Below are positions 23,487 to 30,650 of a stretch of DNA of 37,956 nucleotides, one piece after another. The position numbers and the translations under genes are program-made. This stretch comes from Bacteroidales bacterium (GTDB taxonomy: Bacteria; Bacteroidota; Bacteroidia; Bacteroidales; Paludibacteraceae). Within the stretch, counting starts at the first letter, position 1; every line of letters begins with the position of its first letter. The notes under the pieces were generated by a model that saw only the letters and a program-made list of their open reading frames with translations, did not search any database and was not told where the DNA came from. The stretch covers positions 1-37,956 of the forward strand of contig JALFGC010000095.1 of the NCBI GenBank assembly GCA_022777485.1. The letters run 5' to 3'.

Positions 23487-24578
23487 TTATTCGGTGAAGG
23501 CGTTCCAGCCTTGGGCGGTGAGGGCGATTTCTTCGCCGTTGCGTCCGATGAGGAGTTTGCCGTACTCGGGCTTGGTGATGTGTCCGATGATATAGACATC
23601 GTCAATGGGGACGAGTTTCTCGTAGTCGGAGAGCGAGCAGGTGAAGAGCAGTTCGTAGTCCTCTCCGCCGTTGAGGGCGCAGGTAACGATGTTCAGGTTC
23701 ATCTCCTCGGCGAGTGCGGCTGCCTGATAATCAATGGGTAACTTGTCCTCGTAGATAGCGCAACCGGCGTTGGACTGCGAGCAGATATGCAGCAGTTCGC
23801 TGCTCAGTCCGTCCGACACATCCATCATCGCGGTGGGTTGGATACCCGCCTTGCGCAGTTTGGCGATGATGTCGCGCCGCGCCTCGGGCTTCAGTTGTCG
23901 CTCAAGCAGGTACTCTTTGCCTTCGAAGACGGCGGCGGTGTCCGATTGCAGTCCCTGTGCGCCTGCGTCCCCGGTGGTGCGGCCTGGAGACCGCACCTCC
24001 TTTGCTTTGCTGTCCGACTGCGCCAGTGCTTGGCGTTCGCGTTCGAGGAGTAGGAGCCCCATGTAGGCGGTGCCGAGGTTGCCGGTAACGCAGATGAGGT
24101 CGTTCTCCTTGGCACCGTTGCGATAGACTATCTCGTCCGCTTTGGCGGTACCGAGGCAGGTGATGGAGATGGTGAGACCGGTTAGTGAGGCGCAGGTGTC
24201 TCCGCCTACCAAGTCCACGCCGTAGCGCTCGCAGGCAAGGCGGATACCGCTGTAGAGTTCCTCCACCTGCTCCACCGTGAAGCGGCGGCTCAGCCCCAGC
24301 GAGACGGTGATTTGCGTGGGGGTGCCGTTCATGGCGTAGATGTCGGAGAAATTGACCACCGCTGCCTTGTAGCCGAGGTGCTTGAGGGGAACATACTCTA
24401 AGTTGAAATGGATACCCTCGAGGAGCATGTCGGTGGTCATAAGTACTTGGTTATCCCCGAAGTTCATTACGGCAGCGTCGTCGCCTACCCCCTTGCGGGT
24501 GGAGGGCTGCTGCTGGGGGAGTTGGTTTGTGAGTTTGCGGATGAGTCCGAACTCACCCAAAGAAGAAATCTGAGTCAT
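23487..24578 (-). CDS. thiL: Thiamine-monophosphate kinase
   Basis: ATP-dependent kinase making thiamine diphosphate from thiamine monophosphate, 363 aa. Motifs in order: VGDDAAV near 33, LMTTDMLLEGIHFN, GGDTCAS, MMDVSDGLSSELLHIC and NGGEDYELLF, all expected for the ThiL/PurM fold. It is slightly longer than usual because of a low-complexity insert of about 30 residues (SDSKAKEVRSPGRTTGDAGAQ... near 195-225), whose DNA contains the hairpin GGTGCGG-CCTGGAGA-CCGCACC (23976-23997). It is the last gene of the minus-strand cluster, separated from lolD by stacked repeats. No TPP riboswitch was seen upstream. Confidence 0.95.
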   Translation of the reverse strand: MTQISSLGEFGLIRKLTNQLPQQQPSTRKGVGDDAAVMNFGDNQVLMTTDMLLEGIHFNLEYVPLKHLGYKAAVVNFSDIYAMNGTPTQITVSLGLSRRFTVEQVEELYSGIRLACERYGVDLVGGDTCASLTGLTISITCLGTAKADEIVYRNGAKENDLICVTGNLGTAYMGLLLLERERQALAQSDSKAKEVRSPGRTTGDAGAQGLQSDTAAVFEGKEYLLERQLKPEARRDIIAKLRKAGIQPTAMMDVSDGLSSELLHICSQSNAGCAIYEDKLPIDYQAAALAEEMNLNIVTCALNGGEDYELLFTCSLSDYEKLVPIDDVYIIGHITKPEYGKLLIGRNGEEIALTAQGWNAFTE

Positions 24579-24583
24579 ATTTT

Positions 24584-24699
24584 AGGATAAAGGATGAAGG
24601 ATAAAGGATAAAAGATGAGTGCTCGGAGTAATCTGAATAATCGGAGGATTCTGAGCAGGAGCACTCATAATTCTTAATTCATAATTCTTAATTCATAAT
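24584..24699. repeat. Stacked repeat block: family B arm, 9-bp family and family A
   Basis: The 109-nt gap between lolD and thiL is made wholly of repeats: GGATAAAGGATGAAGGATAA units (24584-24616), the 9-bp CAGAATCCT/CCGATTATT family on the minus strand (24616-24652), and family A TTCATAATTCTTAATTCATA (24662-24699). The family A part supplies the lolD stop. Confidence 0.8.
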
Positions 24700-25359
24700 C
24701 TTCCCGTCCACCATCTCGACTACGCGGTCGGCGATGGAGGTGAGGTCTTTGTCGTGGGTAACGATGATGATGGTCTGTTGGTACTGTTTGCGCAGGTGGA
24801 GGAGCAGTCGGTTCAGTTCCTGCTTGTTCGCCTCGTCGAGGCTTCCCGTGGGCTCGTCGGCAAGGATAACAGATGGCGACATCATCAGTGCTCTCGCAGC
24901 CGCCACGCGCTGCTTCTCACCGCCGGAGAGGGCGTTGGGTTTATGGTGCAGGCGCTCGCTCAGCCCGAGGTCGGTCAGCAGTTGCTCCGCGCGCTGAGTG
25001 CTCTGTTTGCGCGACTCGCCTGCGATGAGGGCGGGCATCATCACATTCTCCAAGGCTGTGAACTCGGGCAGCAGTTGGTGGAACTGGAAGATGAAGCCGA
25101 TATGTCGGTTGCGGAATTGTGCGAGGGCTTTCTCGCTGAGTCGGAAGACATCCTGCCCGTTGATGAAGACCTGTCCGTCGGTGGGGCGGTCGAGTGTGCC
25201 GAGGATTTGCAGGAGCGTGGTCTTGCCGGCGCCGCTCTTGCCGACGATGGCGAGTATCTCGCCCTGCTGCACGCAGAGGTTCACGCCTTTCAGCACTTCC
25301 AGCGTGCCGAAGGACTTGTGCAGGTTGCGGGCTTCAATGAGTGGAGTTGTCGTAAGCAT
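24688..25359 (-). CDS. lolD: Lipoprotein-releasing ABC transporter ATPase (LolD-type)
   Basis: A 223-aa ATPase that powers LolCE-type or MacB/FtsX-like permeases, here most like LolD, which releases lipoproteins from the inner membrane. Walker A is GKSGAGKT (40-47), the Q-loop [16 protein letters not shown] (91-106), the signature LSGGE (144-148), Walker B VILADEP (164-170), and the H-loop VTHD. No permease gene is in the window. Its start overlaps the S41 lipoprotein gene by 26 nt, suggesting coupled translation. The last codons (K-I-M-N, stop) come from a family A repeat. The FtsE/MacB ATPase family is the alternative. Confidence 0.88.
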   Translation of the reverse strand: MLTTTPLIEARNLHKSFGTLEVLKGVNLCVQQGEILAIVGKSGAGKTTLLQILGTLDRPTDGQVFINGQDVFRLSEKALAQFRNRHIGFIFQFHQLLPEFTALENVMMPALIAGESRKQSTQRAEQLLTDLGLSERLHHKPNALSGGEKQRVAAARALMMSPSVILADEPTGSLDEANKQELNRLLLHLRKQYQQTIIIVTHDKDLTSIADRVVEMVDGKIMN

Positions 25360-26449
25360 GGTTGATAATTTGTATAGCGTGTTCTATTAGGTTGTCTTGG
25401 GTGGGGTTGGCAGGTAGCGAGTCGAGGATGTGGGGCGGGACGCCTTCTTCAATGGAGTTGCCTTCGGCGTTGTACATCTTCACGCTGGAGAAGCGCACCG
25501 TCCATCCGTTGGGCAGTTCGTAACTCATCGGCATGCCTCCGCCACCGCCGCTCACGCCGCCGAGCAGGAGGACATTGGGCATATAGCGCATGGCGCTGAT
25601 AAAAGAGTTGGTGGCGGAGTATGCGTGTCGGTCTTGTAACACGATGGTGGGTCGGAGCCATTTGTTACGCATGTCCTCTGTGCGGACATAGAGGGGCTCC
25701 GGGTCGGAGAAATCGTTGTGCCCCGTGCCGCGCTTGTGCTGCCAGTAGCCGACGAGGGTGTCGTGGTCGATGAAAGTGGCGGCGAGTCGGTAGGCATAGT
25801 CAAGCGAACCGCCACCGTTCTGCCGCACATCGAGGATAAGTCCGCGGCAGTCCTTGAAGGAAGAGAGGATATAGTAGAGGTTCGTTGCACTGAAAGATGA
25901 TTGGAAGGATCCGTAGTAGATGTAGCCGATGCTATCGTCGGCGAGTGTGGTGTAGTACATGCCGCCTACATATCGGGCGTTGGCGATGTATTGGCGATGG
26001 AGCGCGGTGTTGTAGCAGGAGGGGTAGCCTTCGTACCATGTGCGGCAGACGGAGATGTCGAAGGGGGTGTAGAGGTTCACATGCCCGTCGTGGAGGTGGT
26101 TGAGCATCTCTTCCATCAGGTCGAAGAGTTGGAAATGGGCGTCCTCGGCGTCGGGGTCGATGGCCTCGGCGCGGGCGATATAGGGCGCGCGGAGGGCGTC
26201 CCAGTCAATATCTTTCTCCTCTACAAAACAGTATTTCTCGTCGATAATCTGCCACAGCGCCGCCACATTGCCAGCAGGTGTATTCTCCTGTATATCAAAC
26301 GGGTGGGTGCAGCCAATGGAACCAAGAGCCAGGAGCAAGGAACCAAGAGCCGGGAACCAGGACTTTTGGAGCCAAGAGCCAAGACGGGTTAGTCTCGGGT
26401 AGTCAAGTTGAATGTATCTTTTTCCTTTCTTCATAGTTCCTTCTTTCAT
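25334..26449 (-). CDS. S41-family (C-terminal processing) peptidase-like lipoprotein
   Basis: A 371-aa predicted lipoprotein with a tail-specific protease domain. A hydrophobic segment ending LGSIGC gives a lipobox with the acylated Cys near residue 46. The domain has the helical N-terminal part ([15 protein letters not shown]...[15 protein letters not shown]) and the core [11 protein letters not shown]...[24 protein letters not shown]. The catalytic-region sequence is [29 protein letters not shown], where the serine of the A-x-N-S segment is the likely nucleophile. No PDZ domain is obvious. The DNA for about residues 25-45 is a 7-bp tandem repeat, so the true start is uncertain (ATG 26449 or 26434, or an internal start). 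It belongs to a minus-strand cluster with lolD and thiL. Confidence 0.8.
   Translation of the reverse strand: MKEGTMKKGKRYIQLDYPRLTRLGSWLQKSWFPALGSLLLALGSIGCTHPFDIQENTPAGNVAALWQIIDEKYCFVEEKDIDWDALRAPYIARAEAIDPDAEDAHFQLFDLMEEMLNHLHDGHVNLYTPFDISVCRTWYEGYPSCYNTALHRQYIANARYVGGMYYTTLADDSIGYIYYGSFQSSFSATNLYYILSSFKDCRGLILDVRQNGGGSLDYAYRLAATFIDHDTLVGYWQHKRGTGHNDFSDPEPLYVRTEDMRNKWLRPTIVLQDRHAYSATNSFISAMRYMPNVLLLGGVSGGGGGMPMSYELPNGWTVRFSSVKMYNAEGNSIEEGVPPHILDSLPANPTQDNLIEHAIQIINHAYDNSTH
26316..26390 (-). repeat. 7-bp tandem repeat encoding a lipoprotein signal sequence
   Basis: On the plus strand the units read GGAACCA, AGAGCCA, GGAGCAA, GGAACCA, AGAGCCG, GGAACCA and so on. Read on the coding strand they give [15 protein letters not shown], the hydrophobic core of the S41 lipoprotein signal peptide. 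Confidence 0.75.
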
Positions 26450-26454
26450 AGGTT

Positions 26455-26509
26455 TATCCTACGTATATCCTACGTATATCCTACGTATATCTTACGTATA
26501 TCCTACGTG
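26455..26509. repeat. 11-bp tandem array TATCCTACGTA, five units
   Basis: Three TATCCTACGTA units, then TATCTTACGTA, then TATCCTACGTG. It lies between the DUF3316-like and S41 genes, so it is inside a probable operon transcript and in the same orientation to transcription as the array at 16236-16279. Confidence 0.9.
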
Positions 26510-26530
26510 ATAGTCAGCGTCTGCACACGT

Positions 26531-27397
26531 TTACCGTATGTTGGCCACTCCGTATCGGAAGCAGGTGCCGAGGACGATGGCGACTTGTTCGCGGGAGAAT
26601 GCCATCTGCCGTTTGCCGTATTCGAGGTATTCGTGGCGAATGCCGAGTCGCCATGTGGAGCGTCGGCAGACGATGTCGAGCGTGAGTTCGTGGGCGAGGT
26701 AGCGCCTATTCCACATACCTGCGCAGCGGAGGTCGCCCGGGACGCCCTCCGTGAGTTCGTAGTACGACTGCCAGTAGTCGGGCATGAAGTCCATGCCGAT
26801 GATGTTCGCGCGGAGGATGTAGGAGAGGCGGTAGGCGGTGCGCGGTGCGGTGAAGGTGTAGCGTATGCCGGCAAGGGCTTGGATTTCGACGGCGGCGTCC
26901 ATGGAGTAGGGCTTGTTGACATTGCTCAACAGCATGCGCGGTGCCCATTCGGCAGCGAGGTAGGGACCCAAGAAGATTTGCAGATTGTGCTGCTCGCGGC
27001 GGGCAAAGCGGAGGTCCCATTGGTAGGCGGCACCCCATCCGGCTTCGATGTCGAGGGCATAGAGACGGTTGGTGTATCGCGGGTTGGTGAGCCAACCGAA
27101 GGTGAGGTCTGCCCTGCCTATGTGGAGCCACTGCGGCGCGCGGCGGAAGGCCTGCCACCACTCGTTGCTGATGCCGACCTCCATGCCGTCGTAGAGCAGG
27201 GGGCTGAGGTATTGGTCCTGCTGCCACATGCCGCCGAAACGCAGCGTCAGCACATCCTCATGGGGATAGACATGCGTTGTGTCGGCAGCCTTAACTGTAG
27301 GAACGAGCGAGCAAATGAAAAAAAAGCAAAGACGGATTAGCCTTGCGCAGTCAAATGTATTTTGTCTTTGATCCTGTGTCCTTAATCTTTTATCCAC
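26531..27397 (-). CDS. Predicted outer-membrane protein, DUF3316-like
   Basis: A 288-aa exported beta-rich protein. The hydrophobic segment CFFFICSLVPTVKA is a signal peptide cleaved before ADTTHVYPHEDV. Strand-like segments (YLSPLLYDGMEVGISNEWW, NLQIFLGPYLAAEW, YRLSYILRANIIGMDFMP, LAHELTLDIVCRRSTWRLGIRHEYLEYGKRQ) suggest a beta barrel. The LSPLLYDG and LRFGGM features recall DUF3316, which is my best guess. The start is GTG 27397, seven bases after the maa stop, and lies in a family B repeat, so the first ten codons are repeat-derived. Its N-terminal codons (NTFDCARLIRL) match those upstream of the S41 lipoprotein core ([11 protein letters not shown]). Confidence 0.6.
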   Translation of the reverse strand: MDKRLRTQDQRQNTFDCARLIRLCFFFICSLVPTVKAADTTHVYPHEDVLTLRFGGMWQQDQYLSPLLYDGMEVGISNEWWQAFRRAPQWLHIGRADLTFGWLTNPRYTNRLYALDIEAGWGAAYQWDLRFARREQHNLQIFLGPYLAAEWAPRMLLSNVNKPYSMDAAVEIQALAGIRYTFTAPRTAYRLSYILRANIIGMDFMPDYWQSYYELTEGVPGDLRCAGMWNRRYLAHELTLDIVCRRSTWRLGIRHEYLEYGKRQMAFSREQVAIVLGTCFRYGVANIR

Positions 27398-27404
27398 AAC
27401 TCTA

Positions 27405-27959
27405 TTATATCTTTTTCACTACTCTGGCGGGATTACCTACCGCAATGCTATTGTCGGGGATGTCGTGCACCACCACGGAGCCTGCTCCGATGGTGCAGTT
27501 GTTGCCTATGCTGACGCCCGGGAGGATAGTTACGGAGCCGCCAATCCAGCAGTTGTTGCCAATGCTGACAGGCTTTGCCCACTCCATGCGGGTGTTTCGC
27601 TCGGCGGGGTCCGTGCTGTGGCAGGCGGTGTAGATGGAGACATTCGGACCGATGAAGGCGTCGTCGCCAATGGTTACTGTGGCTTCATCCAGCACGGTGA
27701 AGTGGAAATTAGCGAAGAAACGCTTGCCGACGCGGATATGCTTGCCGTAGTCGCAGTAGAAAGGCTGGTTGATGAACACATGCTCGTCGCAGGCGCCTAA
27801 GATTTGCTGCAACATCTCCCGCCGCGCGTTGAGGTCGGTCGGGCGGAGGTTGTTGTACTGCTGCAACAGGTCTTTGCACGCGTTTAACTCTTTGATAAGC
27901 AACGGGTCGCAGGCGTAATAAACCTCACCCGAAAGCATTTTCTCTTTCTCGGTTTTCAT
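27405..27959 (-). CDS. maa: Maltose/galactoside O-acetyltransferase family (left-handed beta-helix)
   Basis: Acetyl-CoA-dependent sugar O-acetyltransferase, 184 aa. The N-terminal helical segment EKEKMLSGEVYYACDPLLIKEL is typical of the maltose/lacA family. The beta-helix contains VRVGKRFFANFHFTVLDEATVTIGDDAFIGPNVSIYTACHSTDPAERN, with the active-site His of YTACHS, then the WIGGSVTILPGVSIGNNCTIGAGSVV and NPARVVKKI tail. The start is ATG 27959; TTG 27965 is a weaker alternative. It is the first gene of the minus-strand cluster and has its own promoter. The true acceptor may be a sugar other than maltose. Confidence 0.92.
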   Translation of the reverse strand: MKTEKEKMLSGEVYYACDPLLIKELNACKDLLQQYNNLRPTDLNARREMLQQILGACDEHVFINQPFYCDYGKHIRVGKRFFANFHFTVLDEATVTIGDDAFIGPNVSIYTACHSTDPAERNTRMEWAKPVSIGNNCWIGGSVTILPGVSIGNNCTIGAGSVVVHDIPDNSIAVGNPARVVKKI

Positions 27960-27981
27960 AGGCAATTGCTTAATTGGGGGA

Positions 27982-28013
27982 CAAAGGTACGAAAAAACTT
28001 TGACATGTGCAAG
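27982..28013 (-). promoter_or_regulatory. Promoter of maa and the minus-strand operon
   Basis: Minus strand: the -33 box CTTG (28013-28010), a 20-nt spacer, and the -7 box TACCTTTG (27989-27982). Confidence 0.85.
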
Positions 28014-28098
28014 TATGTCCTTAAAAAAGCCTGCAAGAAAGTCCCTTCATCCCCTCAGAAATGCTCCTCTTATGTTCCGATATGAATACTAAATGTTA

Positions 28099-28196
28099 AT
28101 GTGGCAAGTGTGGCAAATGTGGCATGATACACTGAAAAGTCTCCCATTAAGGGAGATTTAGAGGGTCTTGAGGGTCGGGGAGATTTAGAGGGTCTT
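28099..28196. repeat. Repeats in the luxS upstream region
   Basis: Three 9-bp units GTGGCAAGT, GTGGCAAAT, GTGGCATGA (about 28099-28125) are followed by the hairpin CTCCC-ATTAA-GGGAG (28141-28155). Then come two copies of the 19-mer GGGAGATTTAGAGGGTCTT (28151-28169 and 28178-28196). They lie in the 334-nt gap between the divergent maa and luxS genes, just upstream of the luxS promoter. Confidence 0.75.
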
Positions 28197-28229
28197 AGGC
28201 AGTCTGTATTCGCTTTTTGCTCCGTTTTA

Positions 28230-28261
28230 TTTGCACGATTGAAAAAAAAGCAGTACCTTTG
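28230..28261 (+). promoter_or_regulatory. Promoter of luxS
   Basis: The -33 box TTTG (28230-28233), a 20-nt spacer ending AAAAAAAAGCAG, and the -7 box TACCTTTG (28254-28261). It rules out a GTG start at 28264. Confidence 0.9.
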
Positions 28262-28293
28262 CGGTGGATTTCCTACACCACTACTACAACGAT

Positions 28294-28770
28294 ATGGAAA
28301 AGATAGCCAGTTTTCAGATTGACCACGAGCATTTGCTGCCGGGTATCTATGTTAGCCGCAAGGACAGCGTCGGCGGCGAGACGGTAACCACTTTTGATAT
28401 CCGTATGAAGGCACCCAACCGCGAACCCGCACTCGGGCAGGGCGCGCTGCATACCATCGAGCACCTTGCCGCCACCTATCTGCGGAATGACCCTGATTGG
28501 AAAGATAGGGTTGTTTACTGGGGACCGATGGGGTGCCTGACGGGGAATTACTTGCTGCTGCGCGGAGACCTTAGGAGCGAAGATGTCGTCGAACTGATGC
28601 AACGGACATTCGCTTTTGTGGCGAACTACGACGGCGAGGTTCCGGGTGCGACAGCGCGCGATTGCGGCAACTACCTGCTGCACGACCTCCCCATGGCGCG
28701 CTATGAAGCAAAGCGCTACCTGGAGGTACTCTGCCAACTGACGCCCGACCGATTGCACTACCCGCAATAA
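28294..28770 (+). CDS. luxS: S-ribosylhomocysteine lyase LuxS
   Basis: Metalloenzyme of the activated methyl cycle. It cleaves S-ribosylhomocysteine to homocysteine and DPD, the precursor of autoinducer-2. The product is 158 aa. The metal site is H53-T-I-E56-H57 plus C124 (ARDCGNY), and the catalytic Cys is C81 (GPMGCLTGNY). The start is ATG 28294, giving MEKIASFQIDHEHLLPGIYVSRKD, the usual N-terminus. An in-frame GTG at 28264 would sit only two bases past the -7 box. It is a single-gene transcript with its own promoter and a shared bidirectional terminator. Confidence 0.97.
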   Translation: MEKIASFQIDHEHLLPGIYVSRKDSVGGETVTTFDIRMKAPNREPALGQGALHTIEHLAATYLRNDPDWKDRVVYWGPMGCLTGNYLLLRGDLRSEDVVELMQRTFAFVANYDGEVPGATARDCGNYLLHDLPMARYEAKRYLEVLCQLTPDRLHYPQ

Positions 28771-28811
28771 GGTTCGAAGCGTGTACGGTCGGAAATACAG
28801 CATAAAGCACA

Positions 28812-28854
28812 ATAAGAAAAGCCGCTCAGACACTTGCTGAACGGCTTTTTCTTT
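28812..28854. terminator. Bidirectional terminator between luxS and the tRNA cluster
   Basis: AGCCGCTCAG (28820-28829), loop ACACTTG, CTGAACGGCT (28837-28846) with one mismatch. TTTTCTTT follows on the plus strand and TTTTCTTATT on the minus strand, so it can serve luxS and tRNA-Leu, which converge here. Confidence 0.85.
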
Positions 28855-28855
28855 G

Positions 28856-28939
28856 TGCGCAGGATGAGACTCGAACTCACACGGTCTTGCGACCACTACC
28901 CCCTCAAAGTAGCGTGTATACCAATTTCACCACCTGCGC
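28856..28939 (-). tRNA. tRNA-Leu (GAG anticodon)
   Basis: Minus strand starts GCGCAGGTGGTGAAATTGGT; acceptor GCGCAGG/CCTGCGC. Anticodon stem CTACT-TT-GAG-GG-GGTAG reads GAG for CUC/CUU codons. A long variable arm marks it as class II. CCA is not encoded. Confidence 0.92.
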
Positions 28940-28945
28940 TTGGGG

Positions 28946-29027
28946 TGCCCAGAACAGGACTCGAACCTGCACGTCTCTCAACACTCGCACCTGAAACGAG
29001 CGCGTCTACCAATTCCGCCATCTGGGC
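28946..29027 (-). tRNA. tRNA-Leu (CAG anticodon)
   Basis: Minus strand starts GCCCAGATGGCGGAATTGGT; acceptor GCCCAGA/TCTGGGC. Anticodon stem CTCGT-TT-CAG-GT-GCGAG reads CAG for CUG codons. Class II variable arm. CCA is not encoded. Confidence 0.93.
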
Positions 29028-29051
29028 TCAATACTTCAAAGATTTCGGCTT

Positions 29052-29077
29052 AAAAAAAAGCAGGAACCTGTCCTGCT
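29052..29077 (-). terminator. Terminator-like hairpin between tRNA-Gly and tRNA-Leu(CAG)
   Basis: Minus strand AGCAGGA-CAGGT-TCCTGCT followed by TTTTTTT, a textbook rho-independent shape. It lies seven nt after tRNA-Gly and upstream of both tRNA-Leu genes. Confidence 0.8.
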
Positions 29078-29083
29078 CTTTAG

Positions 29084-29156
<73 letters not shown>

Positions 29157-29198
29157 ATTATGTGAGAGACCATATTGCTTTCTTTCCGAAAGCGAGTG

Positions 29199-29230
29199 CA
29201 AAGGTACTGCTTTTTTTTGATATGACCAAA
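29199..29230 (-). promoter_or_regulatory. Promoter of the tRNA cluster
   Basis: Minus strand: the -33 box TTTG (29230-29227), a 20-nt spacer ending AAAAAAAAGCAG, and the -7 box TACCTTTG (29206-29199). The start is expected about 35 nt before tRNA-Gly. Confidence 0.9.
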
Positions 29231-29300
29231 TTTTTTGAAAAAAAAATGCAGAAAAAGTGCATTTTCTTGCTTGGCGCTATGTAATTCCGCTTTTTTTTAC

Positions 29301-29308
29301 TAATTTTG
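29301..29308 (+). promoter_or_regulatory. Possible -7 box of the ttcA-like gene
   Basis: TAATTTTG fits TAnnTTTG, but no TTTG/CTTG lies 20 nt upstream; the nearest CTTG is 27 nt away. The leader would contain the whole family B element. Confidence 0.4.
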
Positions 29309-29322
29309 CACCCGATTTTTGA

Positions 29323-29428
29323 GGATGAAAGATAAAGGATGAAGGATAAAAGACTTATTACCTTCGTCTATGAGTTTTCAAAGTCAATACTATTTAGTCC
29401 TTCATCCTGTGTCCTTAATCCTTTATCC
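29323..29428 (-). repeat. Family B element, copy 4, reverse orientation (core at 29352-29399)
   Basis: The plus strand shows GGATGAAAGATAAAGGAT arms, then the reverse complement of the 48-nt core, then TTCATCC/CTTTATCC arms. The core differs from copy 1 at only three of 48 positions although the two are 18 kb apart and inverted. It ends six bases before the downstream ATG. Confidence 0.9.
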
Positions 29429-29433
29429 AAAGT

Positions 29434-30189
29434 ATGGAACTTTCTGCGGAACAAATAGCGCAAAGACGGTTGCAATCCAAACTGACGAAGCGCTTTCATA
29501 AAGCCTGCGCCGATTACGGGCTGATAGCCGACGGCGACCATGTCTTGGTCGGGCTGAGCGGAGGCAAAGACAGCCTCGCGCTTGTGGAGTTGCTGGGTAA
29601 GCGCGCGCAGATTTTCGTACCGCGATTCCGAGTAACCGCACTTCATGTGCGCGTGCGCGAGCGCGCGTACCTATCTGATATGTCGGCGCTGGAGAAGTTC
29701 TGCCAAGCATTCGGCGTATCGCTCATCGTCAAGGATACGGAAATCACAGAGAAGCCCGCGCGAGGCGAGAAAGACCCCTGCTTCCTCTGCGCGTGGTATC
29801 GCCGAAAAGTGCTATTTGAAACCGCGCAGGAACTGGGCTGCAACAAAATTGCGCTCGGACACCACAAAGACGACATCGTAGAGACGCTGCTGATGAACCT
29901 TGTTTTCCAAGGCGCCTTCGCCACCATGCCACCATGCCTGACCATGGAGAAAATGCCGATTCAAATCATCCGCCCCCTCTGCCTGATAGAGGAGAAAGAC
30001 CTTGTGCGCTATGCTGAGTTGCAGGCTTATCCGAAGCAAATGCGCCTTTGCCCCTTCGAGAAAGAATCCTCGCGCGCAGAGGTCAAACAACTGCTCACCA
30101 CTTTGGAGCGCCTCAACCCCAATGTGCGCGATTCGCTCTGGGGCGCCATGCAGAACATCAAGCCGGATTATCTGCCCAAACCATTATGA
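29434..30189 (+). CDS. TtcA/TilS-like tRNA-modifying PP-loop protein
   Basis: A 251-aa adenylating enzyme, most like TtcA (2-thiocytidine in tRNA). The PP-loop is VLVGLSGGKDS (38-48). A cysteine pair, PCFLCAWYRRK (C..C about 112-115), suits iron-sulfur binding, and ALGHHKDDIVETLLMNL is the typical second motif. Another Cys in MRLCPFEKESSR is near 206. It is shorter than E. coli TtcA (311 aa), as are its Bacteroidota homologues in my recollection. A family B element fills its 5' leader. TilS (lysidine) is less likely because its extra domains are absent. Confidence 0.85.
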   Translation: MELSAEQIAQRRLQSKLTKRFHKACADYGLIADGDHVLVGLSGGKDSLALVELLGKRAQIFVPRFRVTALHVRVRERAYLSDMSALEKFCQAFGVSLIVKDTEITEKPARGEKDPCFLCAWYRRKVLFETAQELGCNKIALGHHKDDIVETLLMNLVFQGAFATMPPCLTMEKMPIQIIRPLCLIEEKDLVRYAELQAYPKQMRLCPFEKESSRAEVKQLLTTLERLNPNVRDSLWGAMQNIKPDYLPKPL

Positions 30190-30254
30190 GTAAGACGATT
30201 TTGTATGCCAAACTCAAGGCATGCGCATGTTAATTGTAAATTACTAATTGAACT

Positions 30255-30623
30255 ATGCAAGGATTTTATACTATTTTGTTATTGGTTTGCTCCAATGTGT
30301 TTATGACATTGGCGTGGTACGGACATCTGAAGATGGGTGAACTCGCTTGGTTTCAGAAGTGGCCCATGATTGCCGTGATAGCCTTCTCGTGGGGTATCGC
30401 TTTCTTTGAGTATTGTTTGCAGGTGCCTGCCAACAGGCTTGGCTTCGAGGCAAACGGAGGACCCTTCAATCTTGTGCAACTGAAAGTTATTCAAGAAGTT
30501 ATCACACTGATTGTTTTTGCTGTTTTCAGTGTGATAGCCTTCCATACCCAACTGCGTTGGAACCACTTCGCAGCAGCGCTCTGCCTGATTGCCGCCGTCT
30601 ATTTTGTCTTCGGCTTCAAATAA
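30255..30623 (+). CDS. DUF486 family small membrane protein (DMT-like)
   Basis: A 122-aa protein of the DUF486 family with four predicted TM helices (YTILLLVCSNVFMTLAWYG, WPMIAVIAFSWGIAFFEYCL, VITLIVFAVFSVIAFHTQ, HFAAALCLIAAVYFVF). The signature VPANRLGFEANGGPFNLVQLKVIQEVITL sits between TM2 and TM3. It resembles half of a drug/metabolite transporter; the substrate is unknown. It is downstream of the ttcA-like gene and convergent with the esterase. Confidence 0.9.
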   Translation: MQGFYTILLLVCSNVFMTLAWYGHLKMGELAWFQKWPMIAVIAFSWGIAFFEYCLQVPANRLGFEANGGPFNLVQLKVIQEVITLIVFAVFSVIAFHTQLRWNHFAAALCLIAAVYFVFGFK

Positions 30624-30635
30624 TCTCGCAATGCC

Positions 30636-30650
30636 CTCTTAATTCTTAAT
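30636..30650. repeat. Family A repeat at the convergent gene end
   Basis: CTCTTAATTCTTAAT; read on the minus strand ATT AAG AAT TAA gives the last I-K-N and stop of the esterase. Confidence 0.75.

Noticed and set aside
24579..24687. Possible TPP riboswitch before thiL
   Set aside because: No CTGAGA/ACCTGA-like core was seen; the gap consists entirely of tandem repeats.
16236..26509. Possible CRISPR-like arrays (TATCCTACGTA, TCGCGGGTCTT)
   Set aside because: The units are only 11 bp and directly adjacent, with no unique spacers, and no cas genes are present.
26408..27340. 310-codon open frame on the plus strand
   Set aside because: It runs through the 11-bp array and is antisense to the exported DUF3316-like protein, which has a signal peptide and coupling to maa.
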